Source: Acinetobacter calcoaceticus (GTDB lineage: Bacteria; Pseudomonadota; Gammaproteobacteria; Pseudomonadales; Moraxellaceae). From it: DNA of 64,000 nt. Shown piece by piece: positions 17,106 through 26,341 of this stretch. The stretch covers positions 558,001-622,000 of the forward strand of contig NZ_LS999521.1 of the NCBI RefSeq assembly GCF_900520355.1, given 5' to 3'. The number at the start of each line of letters is the position of its first letter. The first letter of the stretch is position 1. Under the pieces are notes generated by a model that did no database searches, was not told the origin of the DNA, and saw only the letters and a program-made list of their open reading frames with translations. The translations under genes and the position numbers were made by a program.

Positions 17106-19856
17106 ATGAATGCGGAGCAGTTACAAAAAACATTGCGTGCTAGTCAGTATGCAGAACAAGTTTTAGGCCTGCATCAGGCTGTTTTAGAGCAAGATTACCA
17201 AATAGATCAATTTACTGCACCGCTCTCAACTGAACAGATTTATCAATTTGTACAAACCACATTAGATGGAATTGGCGACGAAACATCTTGGATGCGCGCA
17301 CTTCGTATTTTGCGTGGCCGTTTAATGTTCCGCTGGATCTGGCAGGATGCCAATCAACTGACCGATGTTGTAACACTCACTCGCGAACTTTCTGATTTTG
17401 CCGATGCCAGTATTTGTGTGGCAAAGGCTTTTGCACGTGTGGCACTTGCGGCCAAACACGGCGAACCTTTGAGTTATTCAGGCAAGGTTCAAGATTTGAT
17501 TGTCGTTGCCATGGGGAAGCTTGGTGCACAAGAACTTAATCTATCGAGTGATATAGACCTAATTTTTGCCTTTGATGAACAAGGCGAAACCAATGGTCGT
17601 AAATGCATTGATGTACAGCAGTTCTGTATTTTATGGGGACAAAAATTAATTTATTTGCTTGAACACATTACCGCAGATGGTTTTGTATTCCGAGTAGACA
17701 TGCGCCTGCGTCCTTGGGGAGATGGCTCGGCATTAGCAATTAGCCATGCAGCTTTGGAAAAATATTTAAGTCAGCATGGTCGTGAATGGGAGCGCTATGC
17801 ATGGATTAAAGCGCGTGTCGTAACTGGTGGTAAAGAAGGGCAAGACTTGTTAGAAATGACGCGTCCTTTTGTTTTCCGTCGTTATGTGGATTACACCGCC
17901 TTTGCTGCTATGCGTGATATGAAAGCGATGATTGAGCGTGAAGTTCTGCGTCGTCATATTGAGGATGATATTAAACTCGGGGCGGGTGGTATTCGCGAAA
18001 TTGAGTTTATTGTGCAGGTATTCCAGCAGATTTATGGCGGGTCTAAACGTGAGTTACAAGACCGCCAATGTTTAGTCAGCCTTGAGCACATTGGCGAAGC
18101 AGGTTTGTTAGAAAAACAGGCCGTTTTAGAATTAGAAGATGCTTATCTGTTTTTGCGCCGTGTTGAACATGCCATTCAAGCCCTCAACGATCAGCAAACT
18201 CAGCTATTGCCCGAAGAAGTAGATCTAAGACAACGCATTATAGATACATTGGGTTTTGGTAGTTGGGGTGAGTTTATTGAGATTTTGGATGAGAAACGTC
18301 AAAAAGTAAAAGTTCAATTTAAGCAATTGATTGAAGATACTAGCTCTAATGCTGCGACTGAAAATTTTGGGCAGTTAGAACAGCAGCTAGACGAAGTATT
18401 AGATGATAAGGCTAAAAATTTGATTCATGAGTTCTGGCACGGTCATGCACTTAAAAAACTACCTTCAAATGCAGTTCAGCGGTTAAAAACATTTTGGCCG
18501 CATTTAATTGAAGTCATCTTACAGTCCGAGCAACCTCAAACCGCACTTTTGCGCTTAATGCCGCTGATTGAATCGGTCATGCGTCGGACAGTGTATTTAG
18601 TGATGCTGATTGAAAGTAAAGGGGCATTGCAACGCTTAGTTAAAATGGCGACCGTAAGTCCATGGATTTGTGAAGAGCTAACACAATATCCGGTACTGCT
18701 TGATGAGTTTTTATCGATGGACTTTGAGTTGCCAAAACGCAAGGACTTGGAAGACTCATTACGTCAGCAGTTGCTTCGTATTGAGATTGATCAAGTTGAA
18801 GACCAAATGCGGGCACTTCGCCTGTTTAAAAAGAGCAATGTGCTCACTGTCGCTGCAAGTGATGTGTTAGCTGAAAGCCCACTAATGAAGGTATCCGATG
18901 CGTTAACCGATATTGCTGAAGTGAGTGTAAATGCAACCCTCCATTTAGCTTATCAGACTGTAGCAAAGCGTCATGGTTATCCATGTGATGTCGATGGTAA
19001 ACGTTGCTCACTCGACTACAAGGCCTTTGCTGTCATTGGTTACGGCAAGGTAGGTGGCATTGAGCTGGGTTATGGCTCCGATTTAGATCTTGTCTTTATT
19101 CATTATCTAGATGAACAAACTGATACGGATGGAACAAAGTCTATTACTGGCTTTGAGTTTGCGATGCGTGTCGCTCAAAAGTTTATGTCTCTGATGACCA
19201 CTCAAACGCTTGATGGCCGTGTCTATGAAATTGATACACGCTTAAGACCCTCCGGTGAGGCTGGTTTATTGGTCACAAGTCTTAAGGCCTATGAACACTA
19301 TCAGTTGAAAAGTGCATGGCTTTGGGAACATCAGGCATTAGTTCGAGCACGTTCTATTGCTGGCGATGAGGTACTTTGCCAGAAATTCGAAATATTTCGC
19401 CGTGAGATCTTGACTCAATCTAGAGATGAGGCTTATGTTCGTGAAGAAGTGTTGAAAATGCGTCAGAAAATGAAAGACCACCTAGGTTCATCTTCTGAAC
19501 AAAAAAAACATGGTATTTTTCATTTAAAACAGGATGCAGGTGGTATCGTCGATATCGAATTTATGGCACAGTATGCTGTACTTGCGTGGAGCGGGACGAA
19601 CCCCGATCTCGCCCATTATTCTGATAATGTAAGAATTTTAGAAGATGCTGCTAAAGCAGACTGCTTATCCAGTGAAGATGCCACAGCATTAATTCGAGCC
19701 TATCTTAGTGAACGTGCCGAAAGCCACCGCTTAGCCCTTGCGAATCAATCCATGCAAGTAAGCGCAGCGGACTGGCGTAGTACCCGTGCGGTCGTTTGCA
19801 ATTTATGGCAAAGATTAATAGACCCAACCGCCTCGGTTGAGTTGGATAGTGAATGA
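17106..19856 (+). CDS. glnE: GlnE, glutamine synthetase adenylyltransferase / deadenylase
   Basis: A 916-residue bifunctional enzyme that adenylylates glutamine synthetase and phosphorolytically removes AMP, under PII control. Two nucleotidyltransferase domains are visible: the N-terminal one with LSSDIDLIFAFDEQGE (about 142-157) and the C-terminal one with GYGSDLDLVFIHYLDEQ (about 656-672). Repeated GAGGIREIEFIVQVFQQIYG and DAGGIVDIEFMAQYAVLAW segments mark the two halves. Length is normal. It precedes ilvE by 24 bases, placing nitrogen control next to branched-chain transamination. Confidence 0.96.
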   Translation: MNAEQLQKTLRASQYAEQVLGLHQAVLEQDYQIDQFTAPLSTEQIYQFVQTTLDGIGDETSWMRALRILRGRLMFRWIWQDANQLTDVVTLTRELSDFADASICVAKAFARVALAAKHGEPLSYSGKVQDLIVVAMGKLGAQELNLSSDIDLIFAFDEQGETNGRKCIDVQQFCILWGQKLIYLLEHITADGFVFRVDMRLRPWGDGSALAISHAALEKYLSQHGREWERYAWIKARVVTGGKEGQDLLEMTRPFVFRRYVDYTAFAAMRDMKAMIEREVLRRHIEDDIKLGAGGIREIEFIVQVFQQIYGGSKRELQDRQCLVSLEHIGEAGLLEKQAVLELEDAYLFLRRVEHAIQALNDQQTQLLPEEVDLRQRIIDTLGFGSWGEFIEILDEKRQKVKVQFKQLIEDTSSNAATENFGQLEQQLDEVLDDKAKNLIHEFWHGHALKKLPSNAVQRLKTFWPHLIEVILQSEQPQTALLRLMPLIESVMRRTVYLVMLIESKGALQRLVKMATVSPWICEELTQYPVLLDEFLSMDFELPKRKDLEDSLRQQLLRIEIDQVEDQMRALRLFKKSNVLTVAASDVLAESPLMKVSDALTDIAEVSVNATLHLAYQTVAKRHGYPCDVDGKRCSLDYKAFAVIGYGKVGGIELGYGSDLDLVFIHYLDEQTDTDGTKSITGFEFAMRVAQKFMSLMTTQTLDGRVYEIDTRLRPSGEAGLLVTSLKAYEHYQLKSAWLWEHQALVRARSIAGDEVLCQKFEIFRREILTQSRDEAYVREEVLKMRQKMKDHLGSSSEQKKHGIFHLKQDAGGIVDIEFMAQYAVLAWSGTNPDLAHYSDNVRILEDAAKADCLSSEDATALIRAYLSERAESHRLALANQSMQVSAADWRSTRAVVCNLWQRLIDPTASVELDSE

Positions 19857-19880
19857 TTTTATAACAATTTGGAGTGTTCC

Positions 19881-20807
19881 ATGAATTTGGCTGATCGTGA
19901 TGGTTTTATTTGGCAAGATGGGCAATTAGTTGATTGGCGTGATGCAAAGATTCACGTCTTAACGCATACTTTGCACTACAGTATGGGTGTATTTGAGGGT
20001 GTCCGTGCTTATGAAACCCCTAAAGGTACTGCCATTTTCCGTCTGCAAGACCACACAAAACGTTTGTTAAATTCAGCTAAAATTTATCAAATGAAAGTAC
20101 CGTATGACCAAGCAGCGCTTGAGCAAGCACAAATTGATGTCGTACGTGAAAATAAATTAGCTTCTTGCTACTTACGTCCGCTTATTTGGATTGGTTCAGA
20201 AAAACTTGGTATTGCAGCAACAAATAACACCATTCATGCCGCAGTTGCAGCATGGGCATGGGGTGCCTACCTAGGTGATGAAGCAATGGCGAAAGGTATT
20301 CGCGTTAAAACTTCTTCATTTACTCACCATCATCCAAACGTGACGATGTGTAAAGCAAAAGCGTCTGGTAACTACACATTATCGATTCTTGCTCACCAAG
20401 AAGTTGCCCATTGTGGTTACGATGAAGCAATGTTAATGGACCCACAAGGTTATGTATGCCAAGGTTCAGGTGAAAACGTATTCTTGATTAAAGATGGCGT
20501 TTTACATACTCCAGATATTGCTGGTGGTGCGCTTGATGGTATTACACGTCAAACTATTATGACGATTGCTAGAGATCTTGGTTATCAAGTTGTTGAGCGT
20601 CGTATTACTCGTGACGAATTCTATATTGCTGATGAAGCATTCTTTACTGGTACTGCCGCAGAAGTGACGCCAATTCGTGAATATGATGATCGTCAAATTG
20701 GCGAAGGTTGCCGTGGCCCGATTACCACTGAAATTCAAAAGACTTTCTTTGATGCGGTTCAAGGTAAAAACCCGAAATATGAACACTGGTTAACTTACGT
20801 AAAATAA
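19881..20807 (+). CDS. ilvE: Branched-chain amino acid aminotransferase
   Basis: A 308-residue fold-type IV PLP aminotransferase that makes Val, Leu and Ile from their keto acids. The ATG at 19881 has GGAG 6 bases upstream. Motifs are LHYSMGVFEGVRAYE (about 33-47), the PLP lysine region MCKAKASGNYTLS (about 155-167) and GSGENVFLIKDG (about 195-206). EAFFTGTAAEVTPI, typical of IlvE, is near the C-terminus. In A. baumannii ilvE marks the left boundary of the LOS outer-core locus, as here. A terminator follows immediately. Confidence 0.96.
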   Translation: MNLADRDGFIWQDGQLVDWRDAKIHVLTHTLHYSMGVFEGVRAYETPKGTAIFRLQDHTKRLLNSAKIYQMKVPYDQAALEQAQIDVVRENKLASCYLRPLIWIGSEKLGIAATNNTIHAAVAAWAWGAYLGDEAMAKGIRVKTSSFTHHHPNVTMCKAKASGNYTLSILAHQEVAHCGYDEAMLMDPQGYVCQGSGENVFLIKDGVLHTPDIAGGALDGITRQTIMTIARDLGYQVVERRITRDEFYIADEAFFTGTAAEVTPIREYDDRQIGEGCRGPITTEIQKTFFDAVQGKNPKYEHWLTYVK

Positions 20808-20823
20808 GTTAATCCGTTAACAT

Positions 20824-20853
20824 AAAAAGGCGAACTTTGGTTTCGCCTTTTTA
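20824..20853 (+). terminator. Intrinsic terminator after ilvE
   Basis: AAAAAGGCGAA / TTCGCCTTTTT hairpin. It ends 22 bases before the first outer-core gene, leaving little room for a separate promoter. Confidence 0.85.
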
Positions 20854-20874
20854 TTTTTGGCTTATGGAGTTTTT

Positions 20875-21765
20875 ATGCATATTGTCTATGTCTCTGATGG
20901 TAAGGCAGGGCATCGTTCACAAGCATTAGGCTTGTTTCAGGCGATGCAAAGACAACAGGCAGATACAACTTTTGAAGAGATCCTCATTACTGATTTACCT
21001 ATTATTTCTCTAATTCAGGCACTTTTTTCTTCAAAAAACTCCTTATTTAAACAAGCCCCCGATTTTATATTTGGAGTGGGGAGTCACACTCATTTTCGGG
21101 TCTGGTTACTCGGTAAAATTTTTAGAAAAGCTAAAACTATTATTTTGATGAAGCCTAACTTACCCGTGGTTTGCTTTGATTATGCTGTTATTCCAGAGCA
21201 TGACGGTATTCACGCCGATAGCCATGTGATTGTCACGCGTGGTGCATTAAATCCAATTCGTAATGAAAATCGTCATCAGGCAGCCAGAGTTTTAATGGCA
21301 TTAGGCGGTTCATCTAAACGACATCAATGGAATCAAGACAAAGTATTAAGCAGTGTTCAAAAAATTGTTGAGCATAATCCAGACGCTGAAATTATTCTGA
21401 CGACTTCACGCCGAACCCCAACAGAATTTATCGATATTTTAAGGCAGCAAAGCTTTGCCGAGCATTTAAAAATATTTCCGGTTGAGCAAACACCTCAAGG
21501 CTGGATTTTTGAAGAAATGCAAAAAGCAGAAGCTGTTTGGGTGACCGAAGACAGCGTATCTATGATTTTTGAGGCGCTGACAGCGGGTTGTCGAGTCGGG
21601 GTAATGGCAATGGACCGTTTGAAAGACGACCGCATTACCCACTCAGTTGATCAAATGTTAGAATCAAAGTTAATTTCACAGCAGACTTGTGTTGTACAGT
21701 TACCACAACCTTATGCTTTTAAAGAAGCAGACCGTGTGGCAACATATCTTTTAGCGAAAAATTAA
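20875..21765 (+). CDS. gtrOC1: ELM1/GtrOC1-like glycosyltransferase, outer core locus
   Basis: A 296-residue protein of the mitochondrial-fission ELM1 family, which has a GT28-like fold. The ATG at 20875 has GGAG 5 bases upstream. N-terminal VYVSDGKAGHRSQALGLF (about 4-21) and FGVGSHTHFRVWLLGK (about 65-80) are family motifs, and a donor-binding loop WVTEDSVSMIFEAL lies near 222-235. It is the first gene after ilvE, the usual position of gtrOC1 in A. baumannii OC loci. It probably adds an early core sugar at the inner membrane; the sugar cannot be read from sequence. Confidence 0.8.
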   Translation: MHIVYVSDGKAGHRSQALGLFQAMQRQQADTTFEEILITDLPIISLIQALFSSKNSLFKQAPDFIFGVGSHTHFRVWLLGKIFRKAKTIILMKPNLPVVCFDYAVIPEHDGIHADSHVIVTRGALNPIRNENRHQAARVLMALGGSSKRHQWNQDKVLSSVQKIVEHNPDAEIILTTSRRTPTEFIDILRQQSFAEHLKIFPVEQTPQGWIFEEMQKAEAVWVTEDSVSMIFEALTAGCRVGVMAMDRLKDDRITHSVDQMLESKLISQQTCVVQLPQPYAFKEADRVATYLLAKN

Positions 21766-21787
21766 ATTTTTTATTTTGAGTAAATAA

Positions 21788-22816
21788 ATGAAAATATTGC
21801 ATATTGCGAATTTTGGCTTTAATAAACAAGGCGCCCATTTTTACTGCACAGACCGTAAAATTTCTGCCGGATTAATTGAAAATGGCCATTTCGTTTATGA
21901 CTTTAGTTTTCGTGACATGGCTCGCATGGGAACCATTTTTAAAACAAAAAAACTGGGTGCCAGTTGGGCCAATAAAGAAGTACTAAAGGTCGTTAATAAT
22001 ATTGAACCTGATCTGGTACTCATCGGGCATAGTGATTTAATGAGTCCAGATGTTCTAAAACAGATTAAAGAATCTTACCCAAATACTAAAATTGCATTTT
22101 GGTATGTTGACCCGCTTTATCTCGAAAGCAAACTCGATTTCGTAAAAGCATTTTCGCCTTATCTGGATGCTATTTTCTGCACAACAGGCGGAGAATATCT
22201 ACAAAAATTAAAGCAGCCTCATTTAAGCGTAGCCTATTTACCAAATGTGGGCCACCGTAATGTAGAAACGCTACAACAATTTTCAAACGCTAACACAGAC
22301 AAGACTTTTATTTTCTGTGGCGTGGTCTATAAAGAACCTGAGCGAGAAAAATTCTTAAAAGATTTGGCAGATGCTCTGCAACAAGGCCATGTGAACTATC
22401 AATATTATGGTTGCTTTGAGCAACCAGGTGTTTACGGTAAAGGTTATTATAAGGTTCTGTCTGAAACAAAAATGGGACTCAATTACTCACGCCGTAATGA
22501 TGTAACCTTGTATAGTTCTGACCGTATTGTACAGCTCACTGGTAATGGTTTACTCACCTTTAGCCCAAGAATTCCTGGCTTTGAAAAACTCTACACTGAG
22601 CAGGAAGTGGTCTACTTTGATGATCAGTTCGATTTGGCCAGAAAGATACAATTCTTTGATCAGAATCCAGAGCAAGCTAAAAAAATAGCGAAAGAGGGAT
22701 GGGAGAAAACACGCAAATCTTTCAATGCTAAGCGCATCACCCAATTTATGGTTGAAGTGACATTTAAGCAGTCCCTTTCAGAAGATTATGAATGGTCACA
22801 TGAGGTTTATGCATGA
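21788..22816 (+). CDS. gtrOC2: CgeB-like glycosyltransferase (GT1_2 fold), outer core locus
   Basis: A 342-residue protein with a C-terminal Glycos_transf_1_2-type domain. Visible features are the GNGLLTFSPRIPGFEKLY segment (about 252-269) and the EVVYFDDQFDLARKI region (about 273-287) seen in CgeB/spore maturation-like transferases. No membrane helix is present. The stop overlaps the next gene by 4 bases (ATGA), so it is translated in the same unit as the deacetylase. The role in LOS outer core is inferred from locus position. Confidence 0.75.
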   Translation: MKILHIANFGFNKQGAHFYCTDRKISAGLIENGHFVYDFSFRDMARMGTIFKTKKLGASWANKEVLKVVNNIEPDLVLIGHSDLMSPDVLKQIKESYPNTKIAFWYVDPLYLESKLDFVKAFSPYLDAIFCTTGGEYLQKLKQPHLSVAYLPNVGHRNVETLQQFSNANTDKTFIFCGVVYKEPEREKFLKDLADALQQGHVNYQYYGCFEQPGVYGKGYYKVLSETKMGLNYSRRNDVTLYSSDRIVQLTGNGLLTFSPRIPGFEKLYTEQEVVYFDDQFDLARKIQFFDQNPEQAKKIAKEGWEKTRKSFNAKRITQFMVEVTFKQSLSEDYEWSHEVYA

Positions 22817-23568
22817 TGTGGTTTTTGTACGTTGCTGTAGGCCTACTAGCACTTGCTGCACTATTATATGTGCTGGGTAATTATACTTTCTGGCTTCCGT
22901 TTCGTTCGAGCAAACTACCACGCATTGTGATGCTGCATCAGGTAACCCCTAAAGATGCGGCCTCTGGCATGAATATGCCTCCTGAAAAGTTTGAACGACT
23001 ATTGCAGTTGTTGACGCGTAAAAAAACTACTTTTTGCTTTGTCTCTGAGCTTGAACAATATCGTGGTCAAAAGAACGTTGTTGCTTTAAGTTTCGATGAT
23101 GGATTTATGGATAATTATCTATATGCCTATCCATTACTTAAAAAATATAATGCAAAAGCTACCATTTATTTGGCGACGCAAATTGAAGGAATCGAAAAGC
23201 TAACTCATGAGCAAATCCATGAAATGGCAAATTCTGGCTTCATAGAGTTTGGTGCGCATACACAACATCATGTGAACTTACTTAAGCTTGATGATCAAAC
23301 CGCTTATGACGAAATGCTCCAGTCTAAACAAGATGTTGAAGCTTTGGTTGGAAAATGCCCTAGCTTTGCTTATCCGTTTGGTCGATTTAACGAAAAGCAC
23401 CAGAAAATGGCGCAAGAGATTGGCTTTAAAAACGCAGTATCGACTCGTAAAAAAATCGAAGCGTATGAAGCAGTTAATCAATTTAATATTCCACGTGTCA
23501 GCACGCATGGTGCCATGAATGCTTTACAGATGCGTATCGCCCTTGCTAAAGGACGTTATAAGTTATGA
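22813..23568 (+). CDS. pda1: Polysaccharide deacetylase (NodB-like), outer core locus
   Basis: A 251-residue membrane-anchored deacetylase. The N-terminal helix (about 3-22) is followed by a NodB homology domain with the metal Asp motif ALSFDDGFMDN (about 90-100), the metal His motif GAHTQHHVNL (about 147-156) and AYPFGRFN (about 190-197). It would remove N-acetyl groups from a core hexosamine. Overlaps of 4 bases with both neighbours tie it into a tightly coupled operon. The presence of a pda gene in this position resembles Group A OC loci of A. baumannii (from memory, not checked). Confidence 0.85.
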   Translation: MMWFLYVAVGLLALAALLYVLGNYTFWLPFRSSKLPRIVMLHQVTPKDAASGMNMPPEKFERLLQLLTRKKTTFCFVSELEQYRGQKNVVALSFDDGFMDNYLYAYPLLKKYNAKATIYLATQIEGIEKLTHEQIHEMANSGFIEFGAHTQHHVNLLKLDDQTAYDEMLQSKQDVEALVGKCPSFAYPFGRFNEKHQKMAQEIGFKNAVSTRKKIEAYEAVNQFNIPRVSTHGAMNALQMRIALAKGRYKL

Positions 23569-24332
23569 ATAAAATTCCATGTAGTGTCTATATTGTCACT
23601 TTAAATTGTGGCGCTTGGTTAGAGCAAACTTTGCAAAGTGTCAGTGAGTTTGATGAAGTTATTATTTTAGACTCTGGCAGTACTGACAATACTTATGAAA
23701 TTGCACAGCGCTTTGAAAATACCCAAATTTCTCACCAAGATTGGCAAGGTTATGCTGGGCAAAAAAGTTTGGCTTTAGCAAAATGCCGAAATGATTGGGT
23801 ACTCAATTTAGATGGTGATGAAGTCTTATCTAACGAGTTAAAACAAGAAATTGTTGAAACGATTCAACAGAATAAGCTTGATGCATTAATCACACCCATT
23901 AATGATGTTTTCTTAGGGGTTCCCAACAGTAAACATACTAAAAAACATGCAAAGGTGCGTTTTTTTCGCAAGTCTAAAGGGCATTATGACCTAGCCAATA
24001 AAGTCCATGAAAATGTGATTGTGGATGGTGAATCTCAGCGCGCTCAACATGATATTTATCATTATGGCGAGTCGAGCATTTTCGTGAAAGTCGAAAAAAA
24101 TAACCAGTATTCCAACCTAAAAGCATTAGAGAAATACCAAAAAGGAAAGTCTCCAAGCATTGCAAAATTGGTTTTGGTGATGCCGGTGACTTTTATGAAG
24201 TCTTATTTTATTCGCCGTAGTTTCTTAAATGGTTGGCGTGGTTTCGTAAATAGTATGATTAATGCGTTTTATGCATTTCTAAAAGAAGCTAAGTTGTTTG
24301 AGCAGACTCTGAATAAAGATAAAAATAAGTAG
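23565..24332 (+). CDS. gtrOC3: Family 2 glycosyltransferase (WaaE/KdtX-like), outer core locus
   Basis: A 255-residue GT2 enzyme. N-terminal VYIVTLNCGAWLEQTLQS is followed by ILDSGSTDNTYEIA (about 34-47) and the DXD-like metal site LNLDGDEVLSNEL (about 76-88). Basic motifs HAKVRFFRKSKGHY and NKVHENV (about 128-148) resemble the WaaE/KdtX beta-1,4-glucosyltransferases of LPS core. The C-terminal membrane-associated helix is YFIRRSFLNGWRGF. It overlaps the deacetylase by 4 bases and is followed by the next glycosyltransferase after 7. Confidence 0.82.
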   Translation: MNKIPCSVYIVTLNCGAWLEQTLQSVSEFDEVIILDSGSTDNTYEIAQRFENTQISHQDWQGYAGQKSLALAKCRNDWVLNLDGDEVLSNELKQEIVETIQQNKLDALITPINDVFLGVPNSKHTKKHAKVRFFRKSKGHYDLANKVHENVIVDGESQRAQHDIYHYGESSIFVKVEKNNQYSNLKALEKYQKGKSPSIAKLVLVMPVTFMKSYFIRRSFLNGWRGFVNSMINAFYAFLKEAKLFEQTLNKDKNK

Positions 24333-24339
24333 GCAAGCT

Positions 24340-25374
24340 ATGAAAATTGTTCAGGTATTGGCAACGAGCGGTGGAATTGGTGGATTAGAGCAGCACACTT
24401 TTAACTTGGTTAATGAGCTTGCTTTGAATCATGAAGTGCATGTGATTGCACATCCTTGCTATGTAGATAAGTTTAGCCAGAAGGTACATTTTCATGTTGT
24501 CGATTTTGCACGTAGCCGCTGGAATATTTTTTTACTTTGGCAACTTAAAAATCTGATCCAACAAATTCAACCTGCTATTGTTCATGCACAAGCTGGAAAG
24601 GCGGCTGAGTTGATTGCCCGAATTAAGCCATTTTTATCTGGCCCAAAGTTTGTTACAACCGTGCACGGCACTAAAAAAAATAAATCTGCCTATTTAGCCG
24701 GCGATGCGGTTATTGCTGTGAGCCAAGCACTCACACAAGGGATTCCAAAGTCGAAAGCACATGTAGTTTACAATGGGGTTTATCCTCAACCTGCTCTTAC
24801 AGCTGAAAATAAAGAAAAATTACTTCAATCTATCCAAAAAGATTTTGCTGAGCTAGACCTTAACAAAAAAGTTGTCATGTGTATTGGACGTCTAGAACCA
24901 GTAAAAAATATCAGTTTATTGATTGAGTCGATGCAACAGATTGATGCCAATTTATGGATTGTAGGCGATGGTTCACTTCGAGCAAGTTTAGAGAAACAAG
25001 TCAGTGAACTTAATATGCAAAGTCGAGTCGCTTTTCTTGGGTTTAGAACTGATGCTCGAGATTTGGTTCAGTTGGCAGATGTTGTAGTTTTATCTTCTGA
25101 CCGCGAAGGTTTTCCATTGGTGATGGTTGAGGCTTTACAGGCCGATAAAGCAATGGCTTCAACCAAAGTCAACGGTGTGATTGAGTGGCTGCCAGAACAA
25201 TATCTGGCAGAAATTGGTGATGCACAAGGTTTAGCTAAAGCCATTCAAACTGCACTTAAACCAGCTGCACAAGATGATTTTAGCCCACTTTATACAAAAG
25301 CCAAGGCTGAGCTCACTGTGCCAGCCATGGCTGAGCAGACGCTTAATATTTATAAGCAGCTGTTAAAAACTTAA
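24340..25374 (+). CDS. gtrOC4: Family 4 glycosyltransferase, outer core locus
   Basis: A 344-residue GT4 (GT-B fold) transferase. N-terminal TSGGIGGLEQHTFNLVNEL (about 9-27) is the acceptor-side glycine loop. The C-terminal domain shows MCIGRLEPVKNISLLIES (about 183-200) and the retaining donor motif LSSDREGFPLVMVEAL (about 252-267). It is the last gene of the plus-strand five-gene run and overlaps the convergent gene at 25371 by 4 bases. Sugar specificity is not determinable. Confidence 0.83.
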   Translation: MKIVQVLATSGGIGGLEQHTFNLVNELALNHEVHVIAHPCYVDKFSQKVHFHVVDFARSRWNIFLLWQLKNLIQQIQPAIVHAQAGKAAELIARIKPFLSGPKFVTTVHGTKKNKSAYLAGDAVIAVSQALTQGIPKSKAHVVYNGVYPQPALTAENKEKLLQSIQKDFAELDLNKKVVMCIGRLEPVKNISLLIESMQQIDANLWIVGDGSLRASLEKQVSELNMQSRVAFLGFRTDARDLVQLADVVVLSSDREGFPLVMVEALQADKAMASTKVNGVIEWLPEQYLAEIGDAQGLAKAIQTALKPAAQDDFSPLYTKAKAELTVPAMAEQTLNIYKQLLKT

Positions 25375-26258
25375 TTATTTTTTGGTGTAAGACGAATGGC
25401 GTCAAGTACCACAAAGTTATCTTCGACATTAATAGTATGGCAACCGTCATCTGCCTGATTCCAGTCAGGCAAAACCACTTCTAGCAATTTTTCTTCATAA
25501 GCTGTTGGGCTGAGCTGAGTAATCGCCTTTAATTCGATATTCCCACCATAACGCTTTAAAGAATCTTGACTTGGTCGAACCAGTTGCCCTTTATAAATAA
25601 AAGGCTTGCCCGCCATACGAAACTGCTGATTGCCTCTGCACACTGGATTCATTGGGTGCTCTTGCCAGTTAGGATTCAAAATATCTTCGGTAAAGAAAAG
25701 ATCTAAGCGGTCACCAAACTTCTTACAATCACGCCGCGTTGAAGTAAAAAGATACCATAAGCCTTCGTGATAAAAAGGTGTGCTGTCTACTGCTTCGATA
25801 TTTTCGATTAGATTAGAATACTTTTCCCATTTCAGTGGAAACTCAGTACATGTCCAAAGCTCAATGGTTTTATTAGCCGAAGTCTCTGGAATCATGTACC
25901 AAGTGTCTTTTACTTTAAATATACAAGGATAAGAGAGGTGATAGTCGAGTTTTAAGATTGTCTCAGGTGATGTGTAGGTGCCATCCTTAAAGACTTCTAA
26001 AACAGAAAGAAAGCCGACAGGATGCTGATCATCGACTTCTTCAAAAAAAATAAAATGACGGCCATTTTCATAAGCATAAAAGCTATCTGCAAATGTAAAC
26101 TTTTTAGGGGAATGGATCTCAAAGAGTGAATGTAATTGCTCAAGTGTTGTAAAGGGTTGTTCTAGCCAGCCGAAACGCATATACCAATGAGAGTCAAAAG
26201 ATTTTGCTTTTTTTGCTTGTTGGTATTTGTACCATTTTTTTTGAATTGAACGAATCAT
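25371..26258 (-). CDS. ghy: Glycosyl-hydrolase-like protein (GINT1/GH43-like beta-propeller), outer core locus
   Basis: A 295-residue protein of beta-propeller appearance with repeated aromatic/Asp blades: FADSFYAYENGRHFIFFEE (about 54-72), HLSYPCIFKVKDTWYMIPE (about 107-125) and VDSTPFYHEGLWYLFTSTR (about 151-169). This resembles the glycoside hydrolase 43-type domain found in glucosamine inositolphosphorylceramide transferases. It is oriented against the five preceding genes. The position fits the ghy gene of OC loci. Whether it hydrolyses or transfers is not known. Confidence 0.7.
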   Translation of the reverse strand: MIRSIQKKWYKYQQAKKAKSFDSHWYMRFGWLEQPFTTLEQLHSLFEIHSPKKFTFADSFYAYENGRHFIFFEEVDDQHPVGFLSVLEVFKDGTYTSPETILKLDYHLSYPCIFKVKDTWYMIPETSANKTIELWTCTEFPLKWEKYSNLIENIEAVDSTPFYHEGLWYLFTSTRRDCKKFGDRLDLFFTEDILNPNWQEHPMNPVCRGNQQFRMAGKPFIYKGQLVRPSQDSLKRYGGNIELKAITQLSPTAYEEKLLEVVLPDWNQADDGCHTINVEDNFVVLDAIRLTPKNN

Positions 26259-26341
26259 GACAATACAAGAAAATAAAAAAGATATATTAACTCTATTTTA
26301 CATTAGATATGATACTTGCTGTTTAAAAGGGGAATAGCTTA

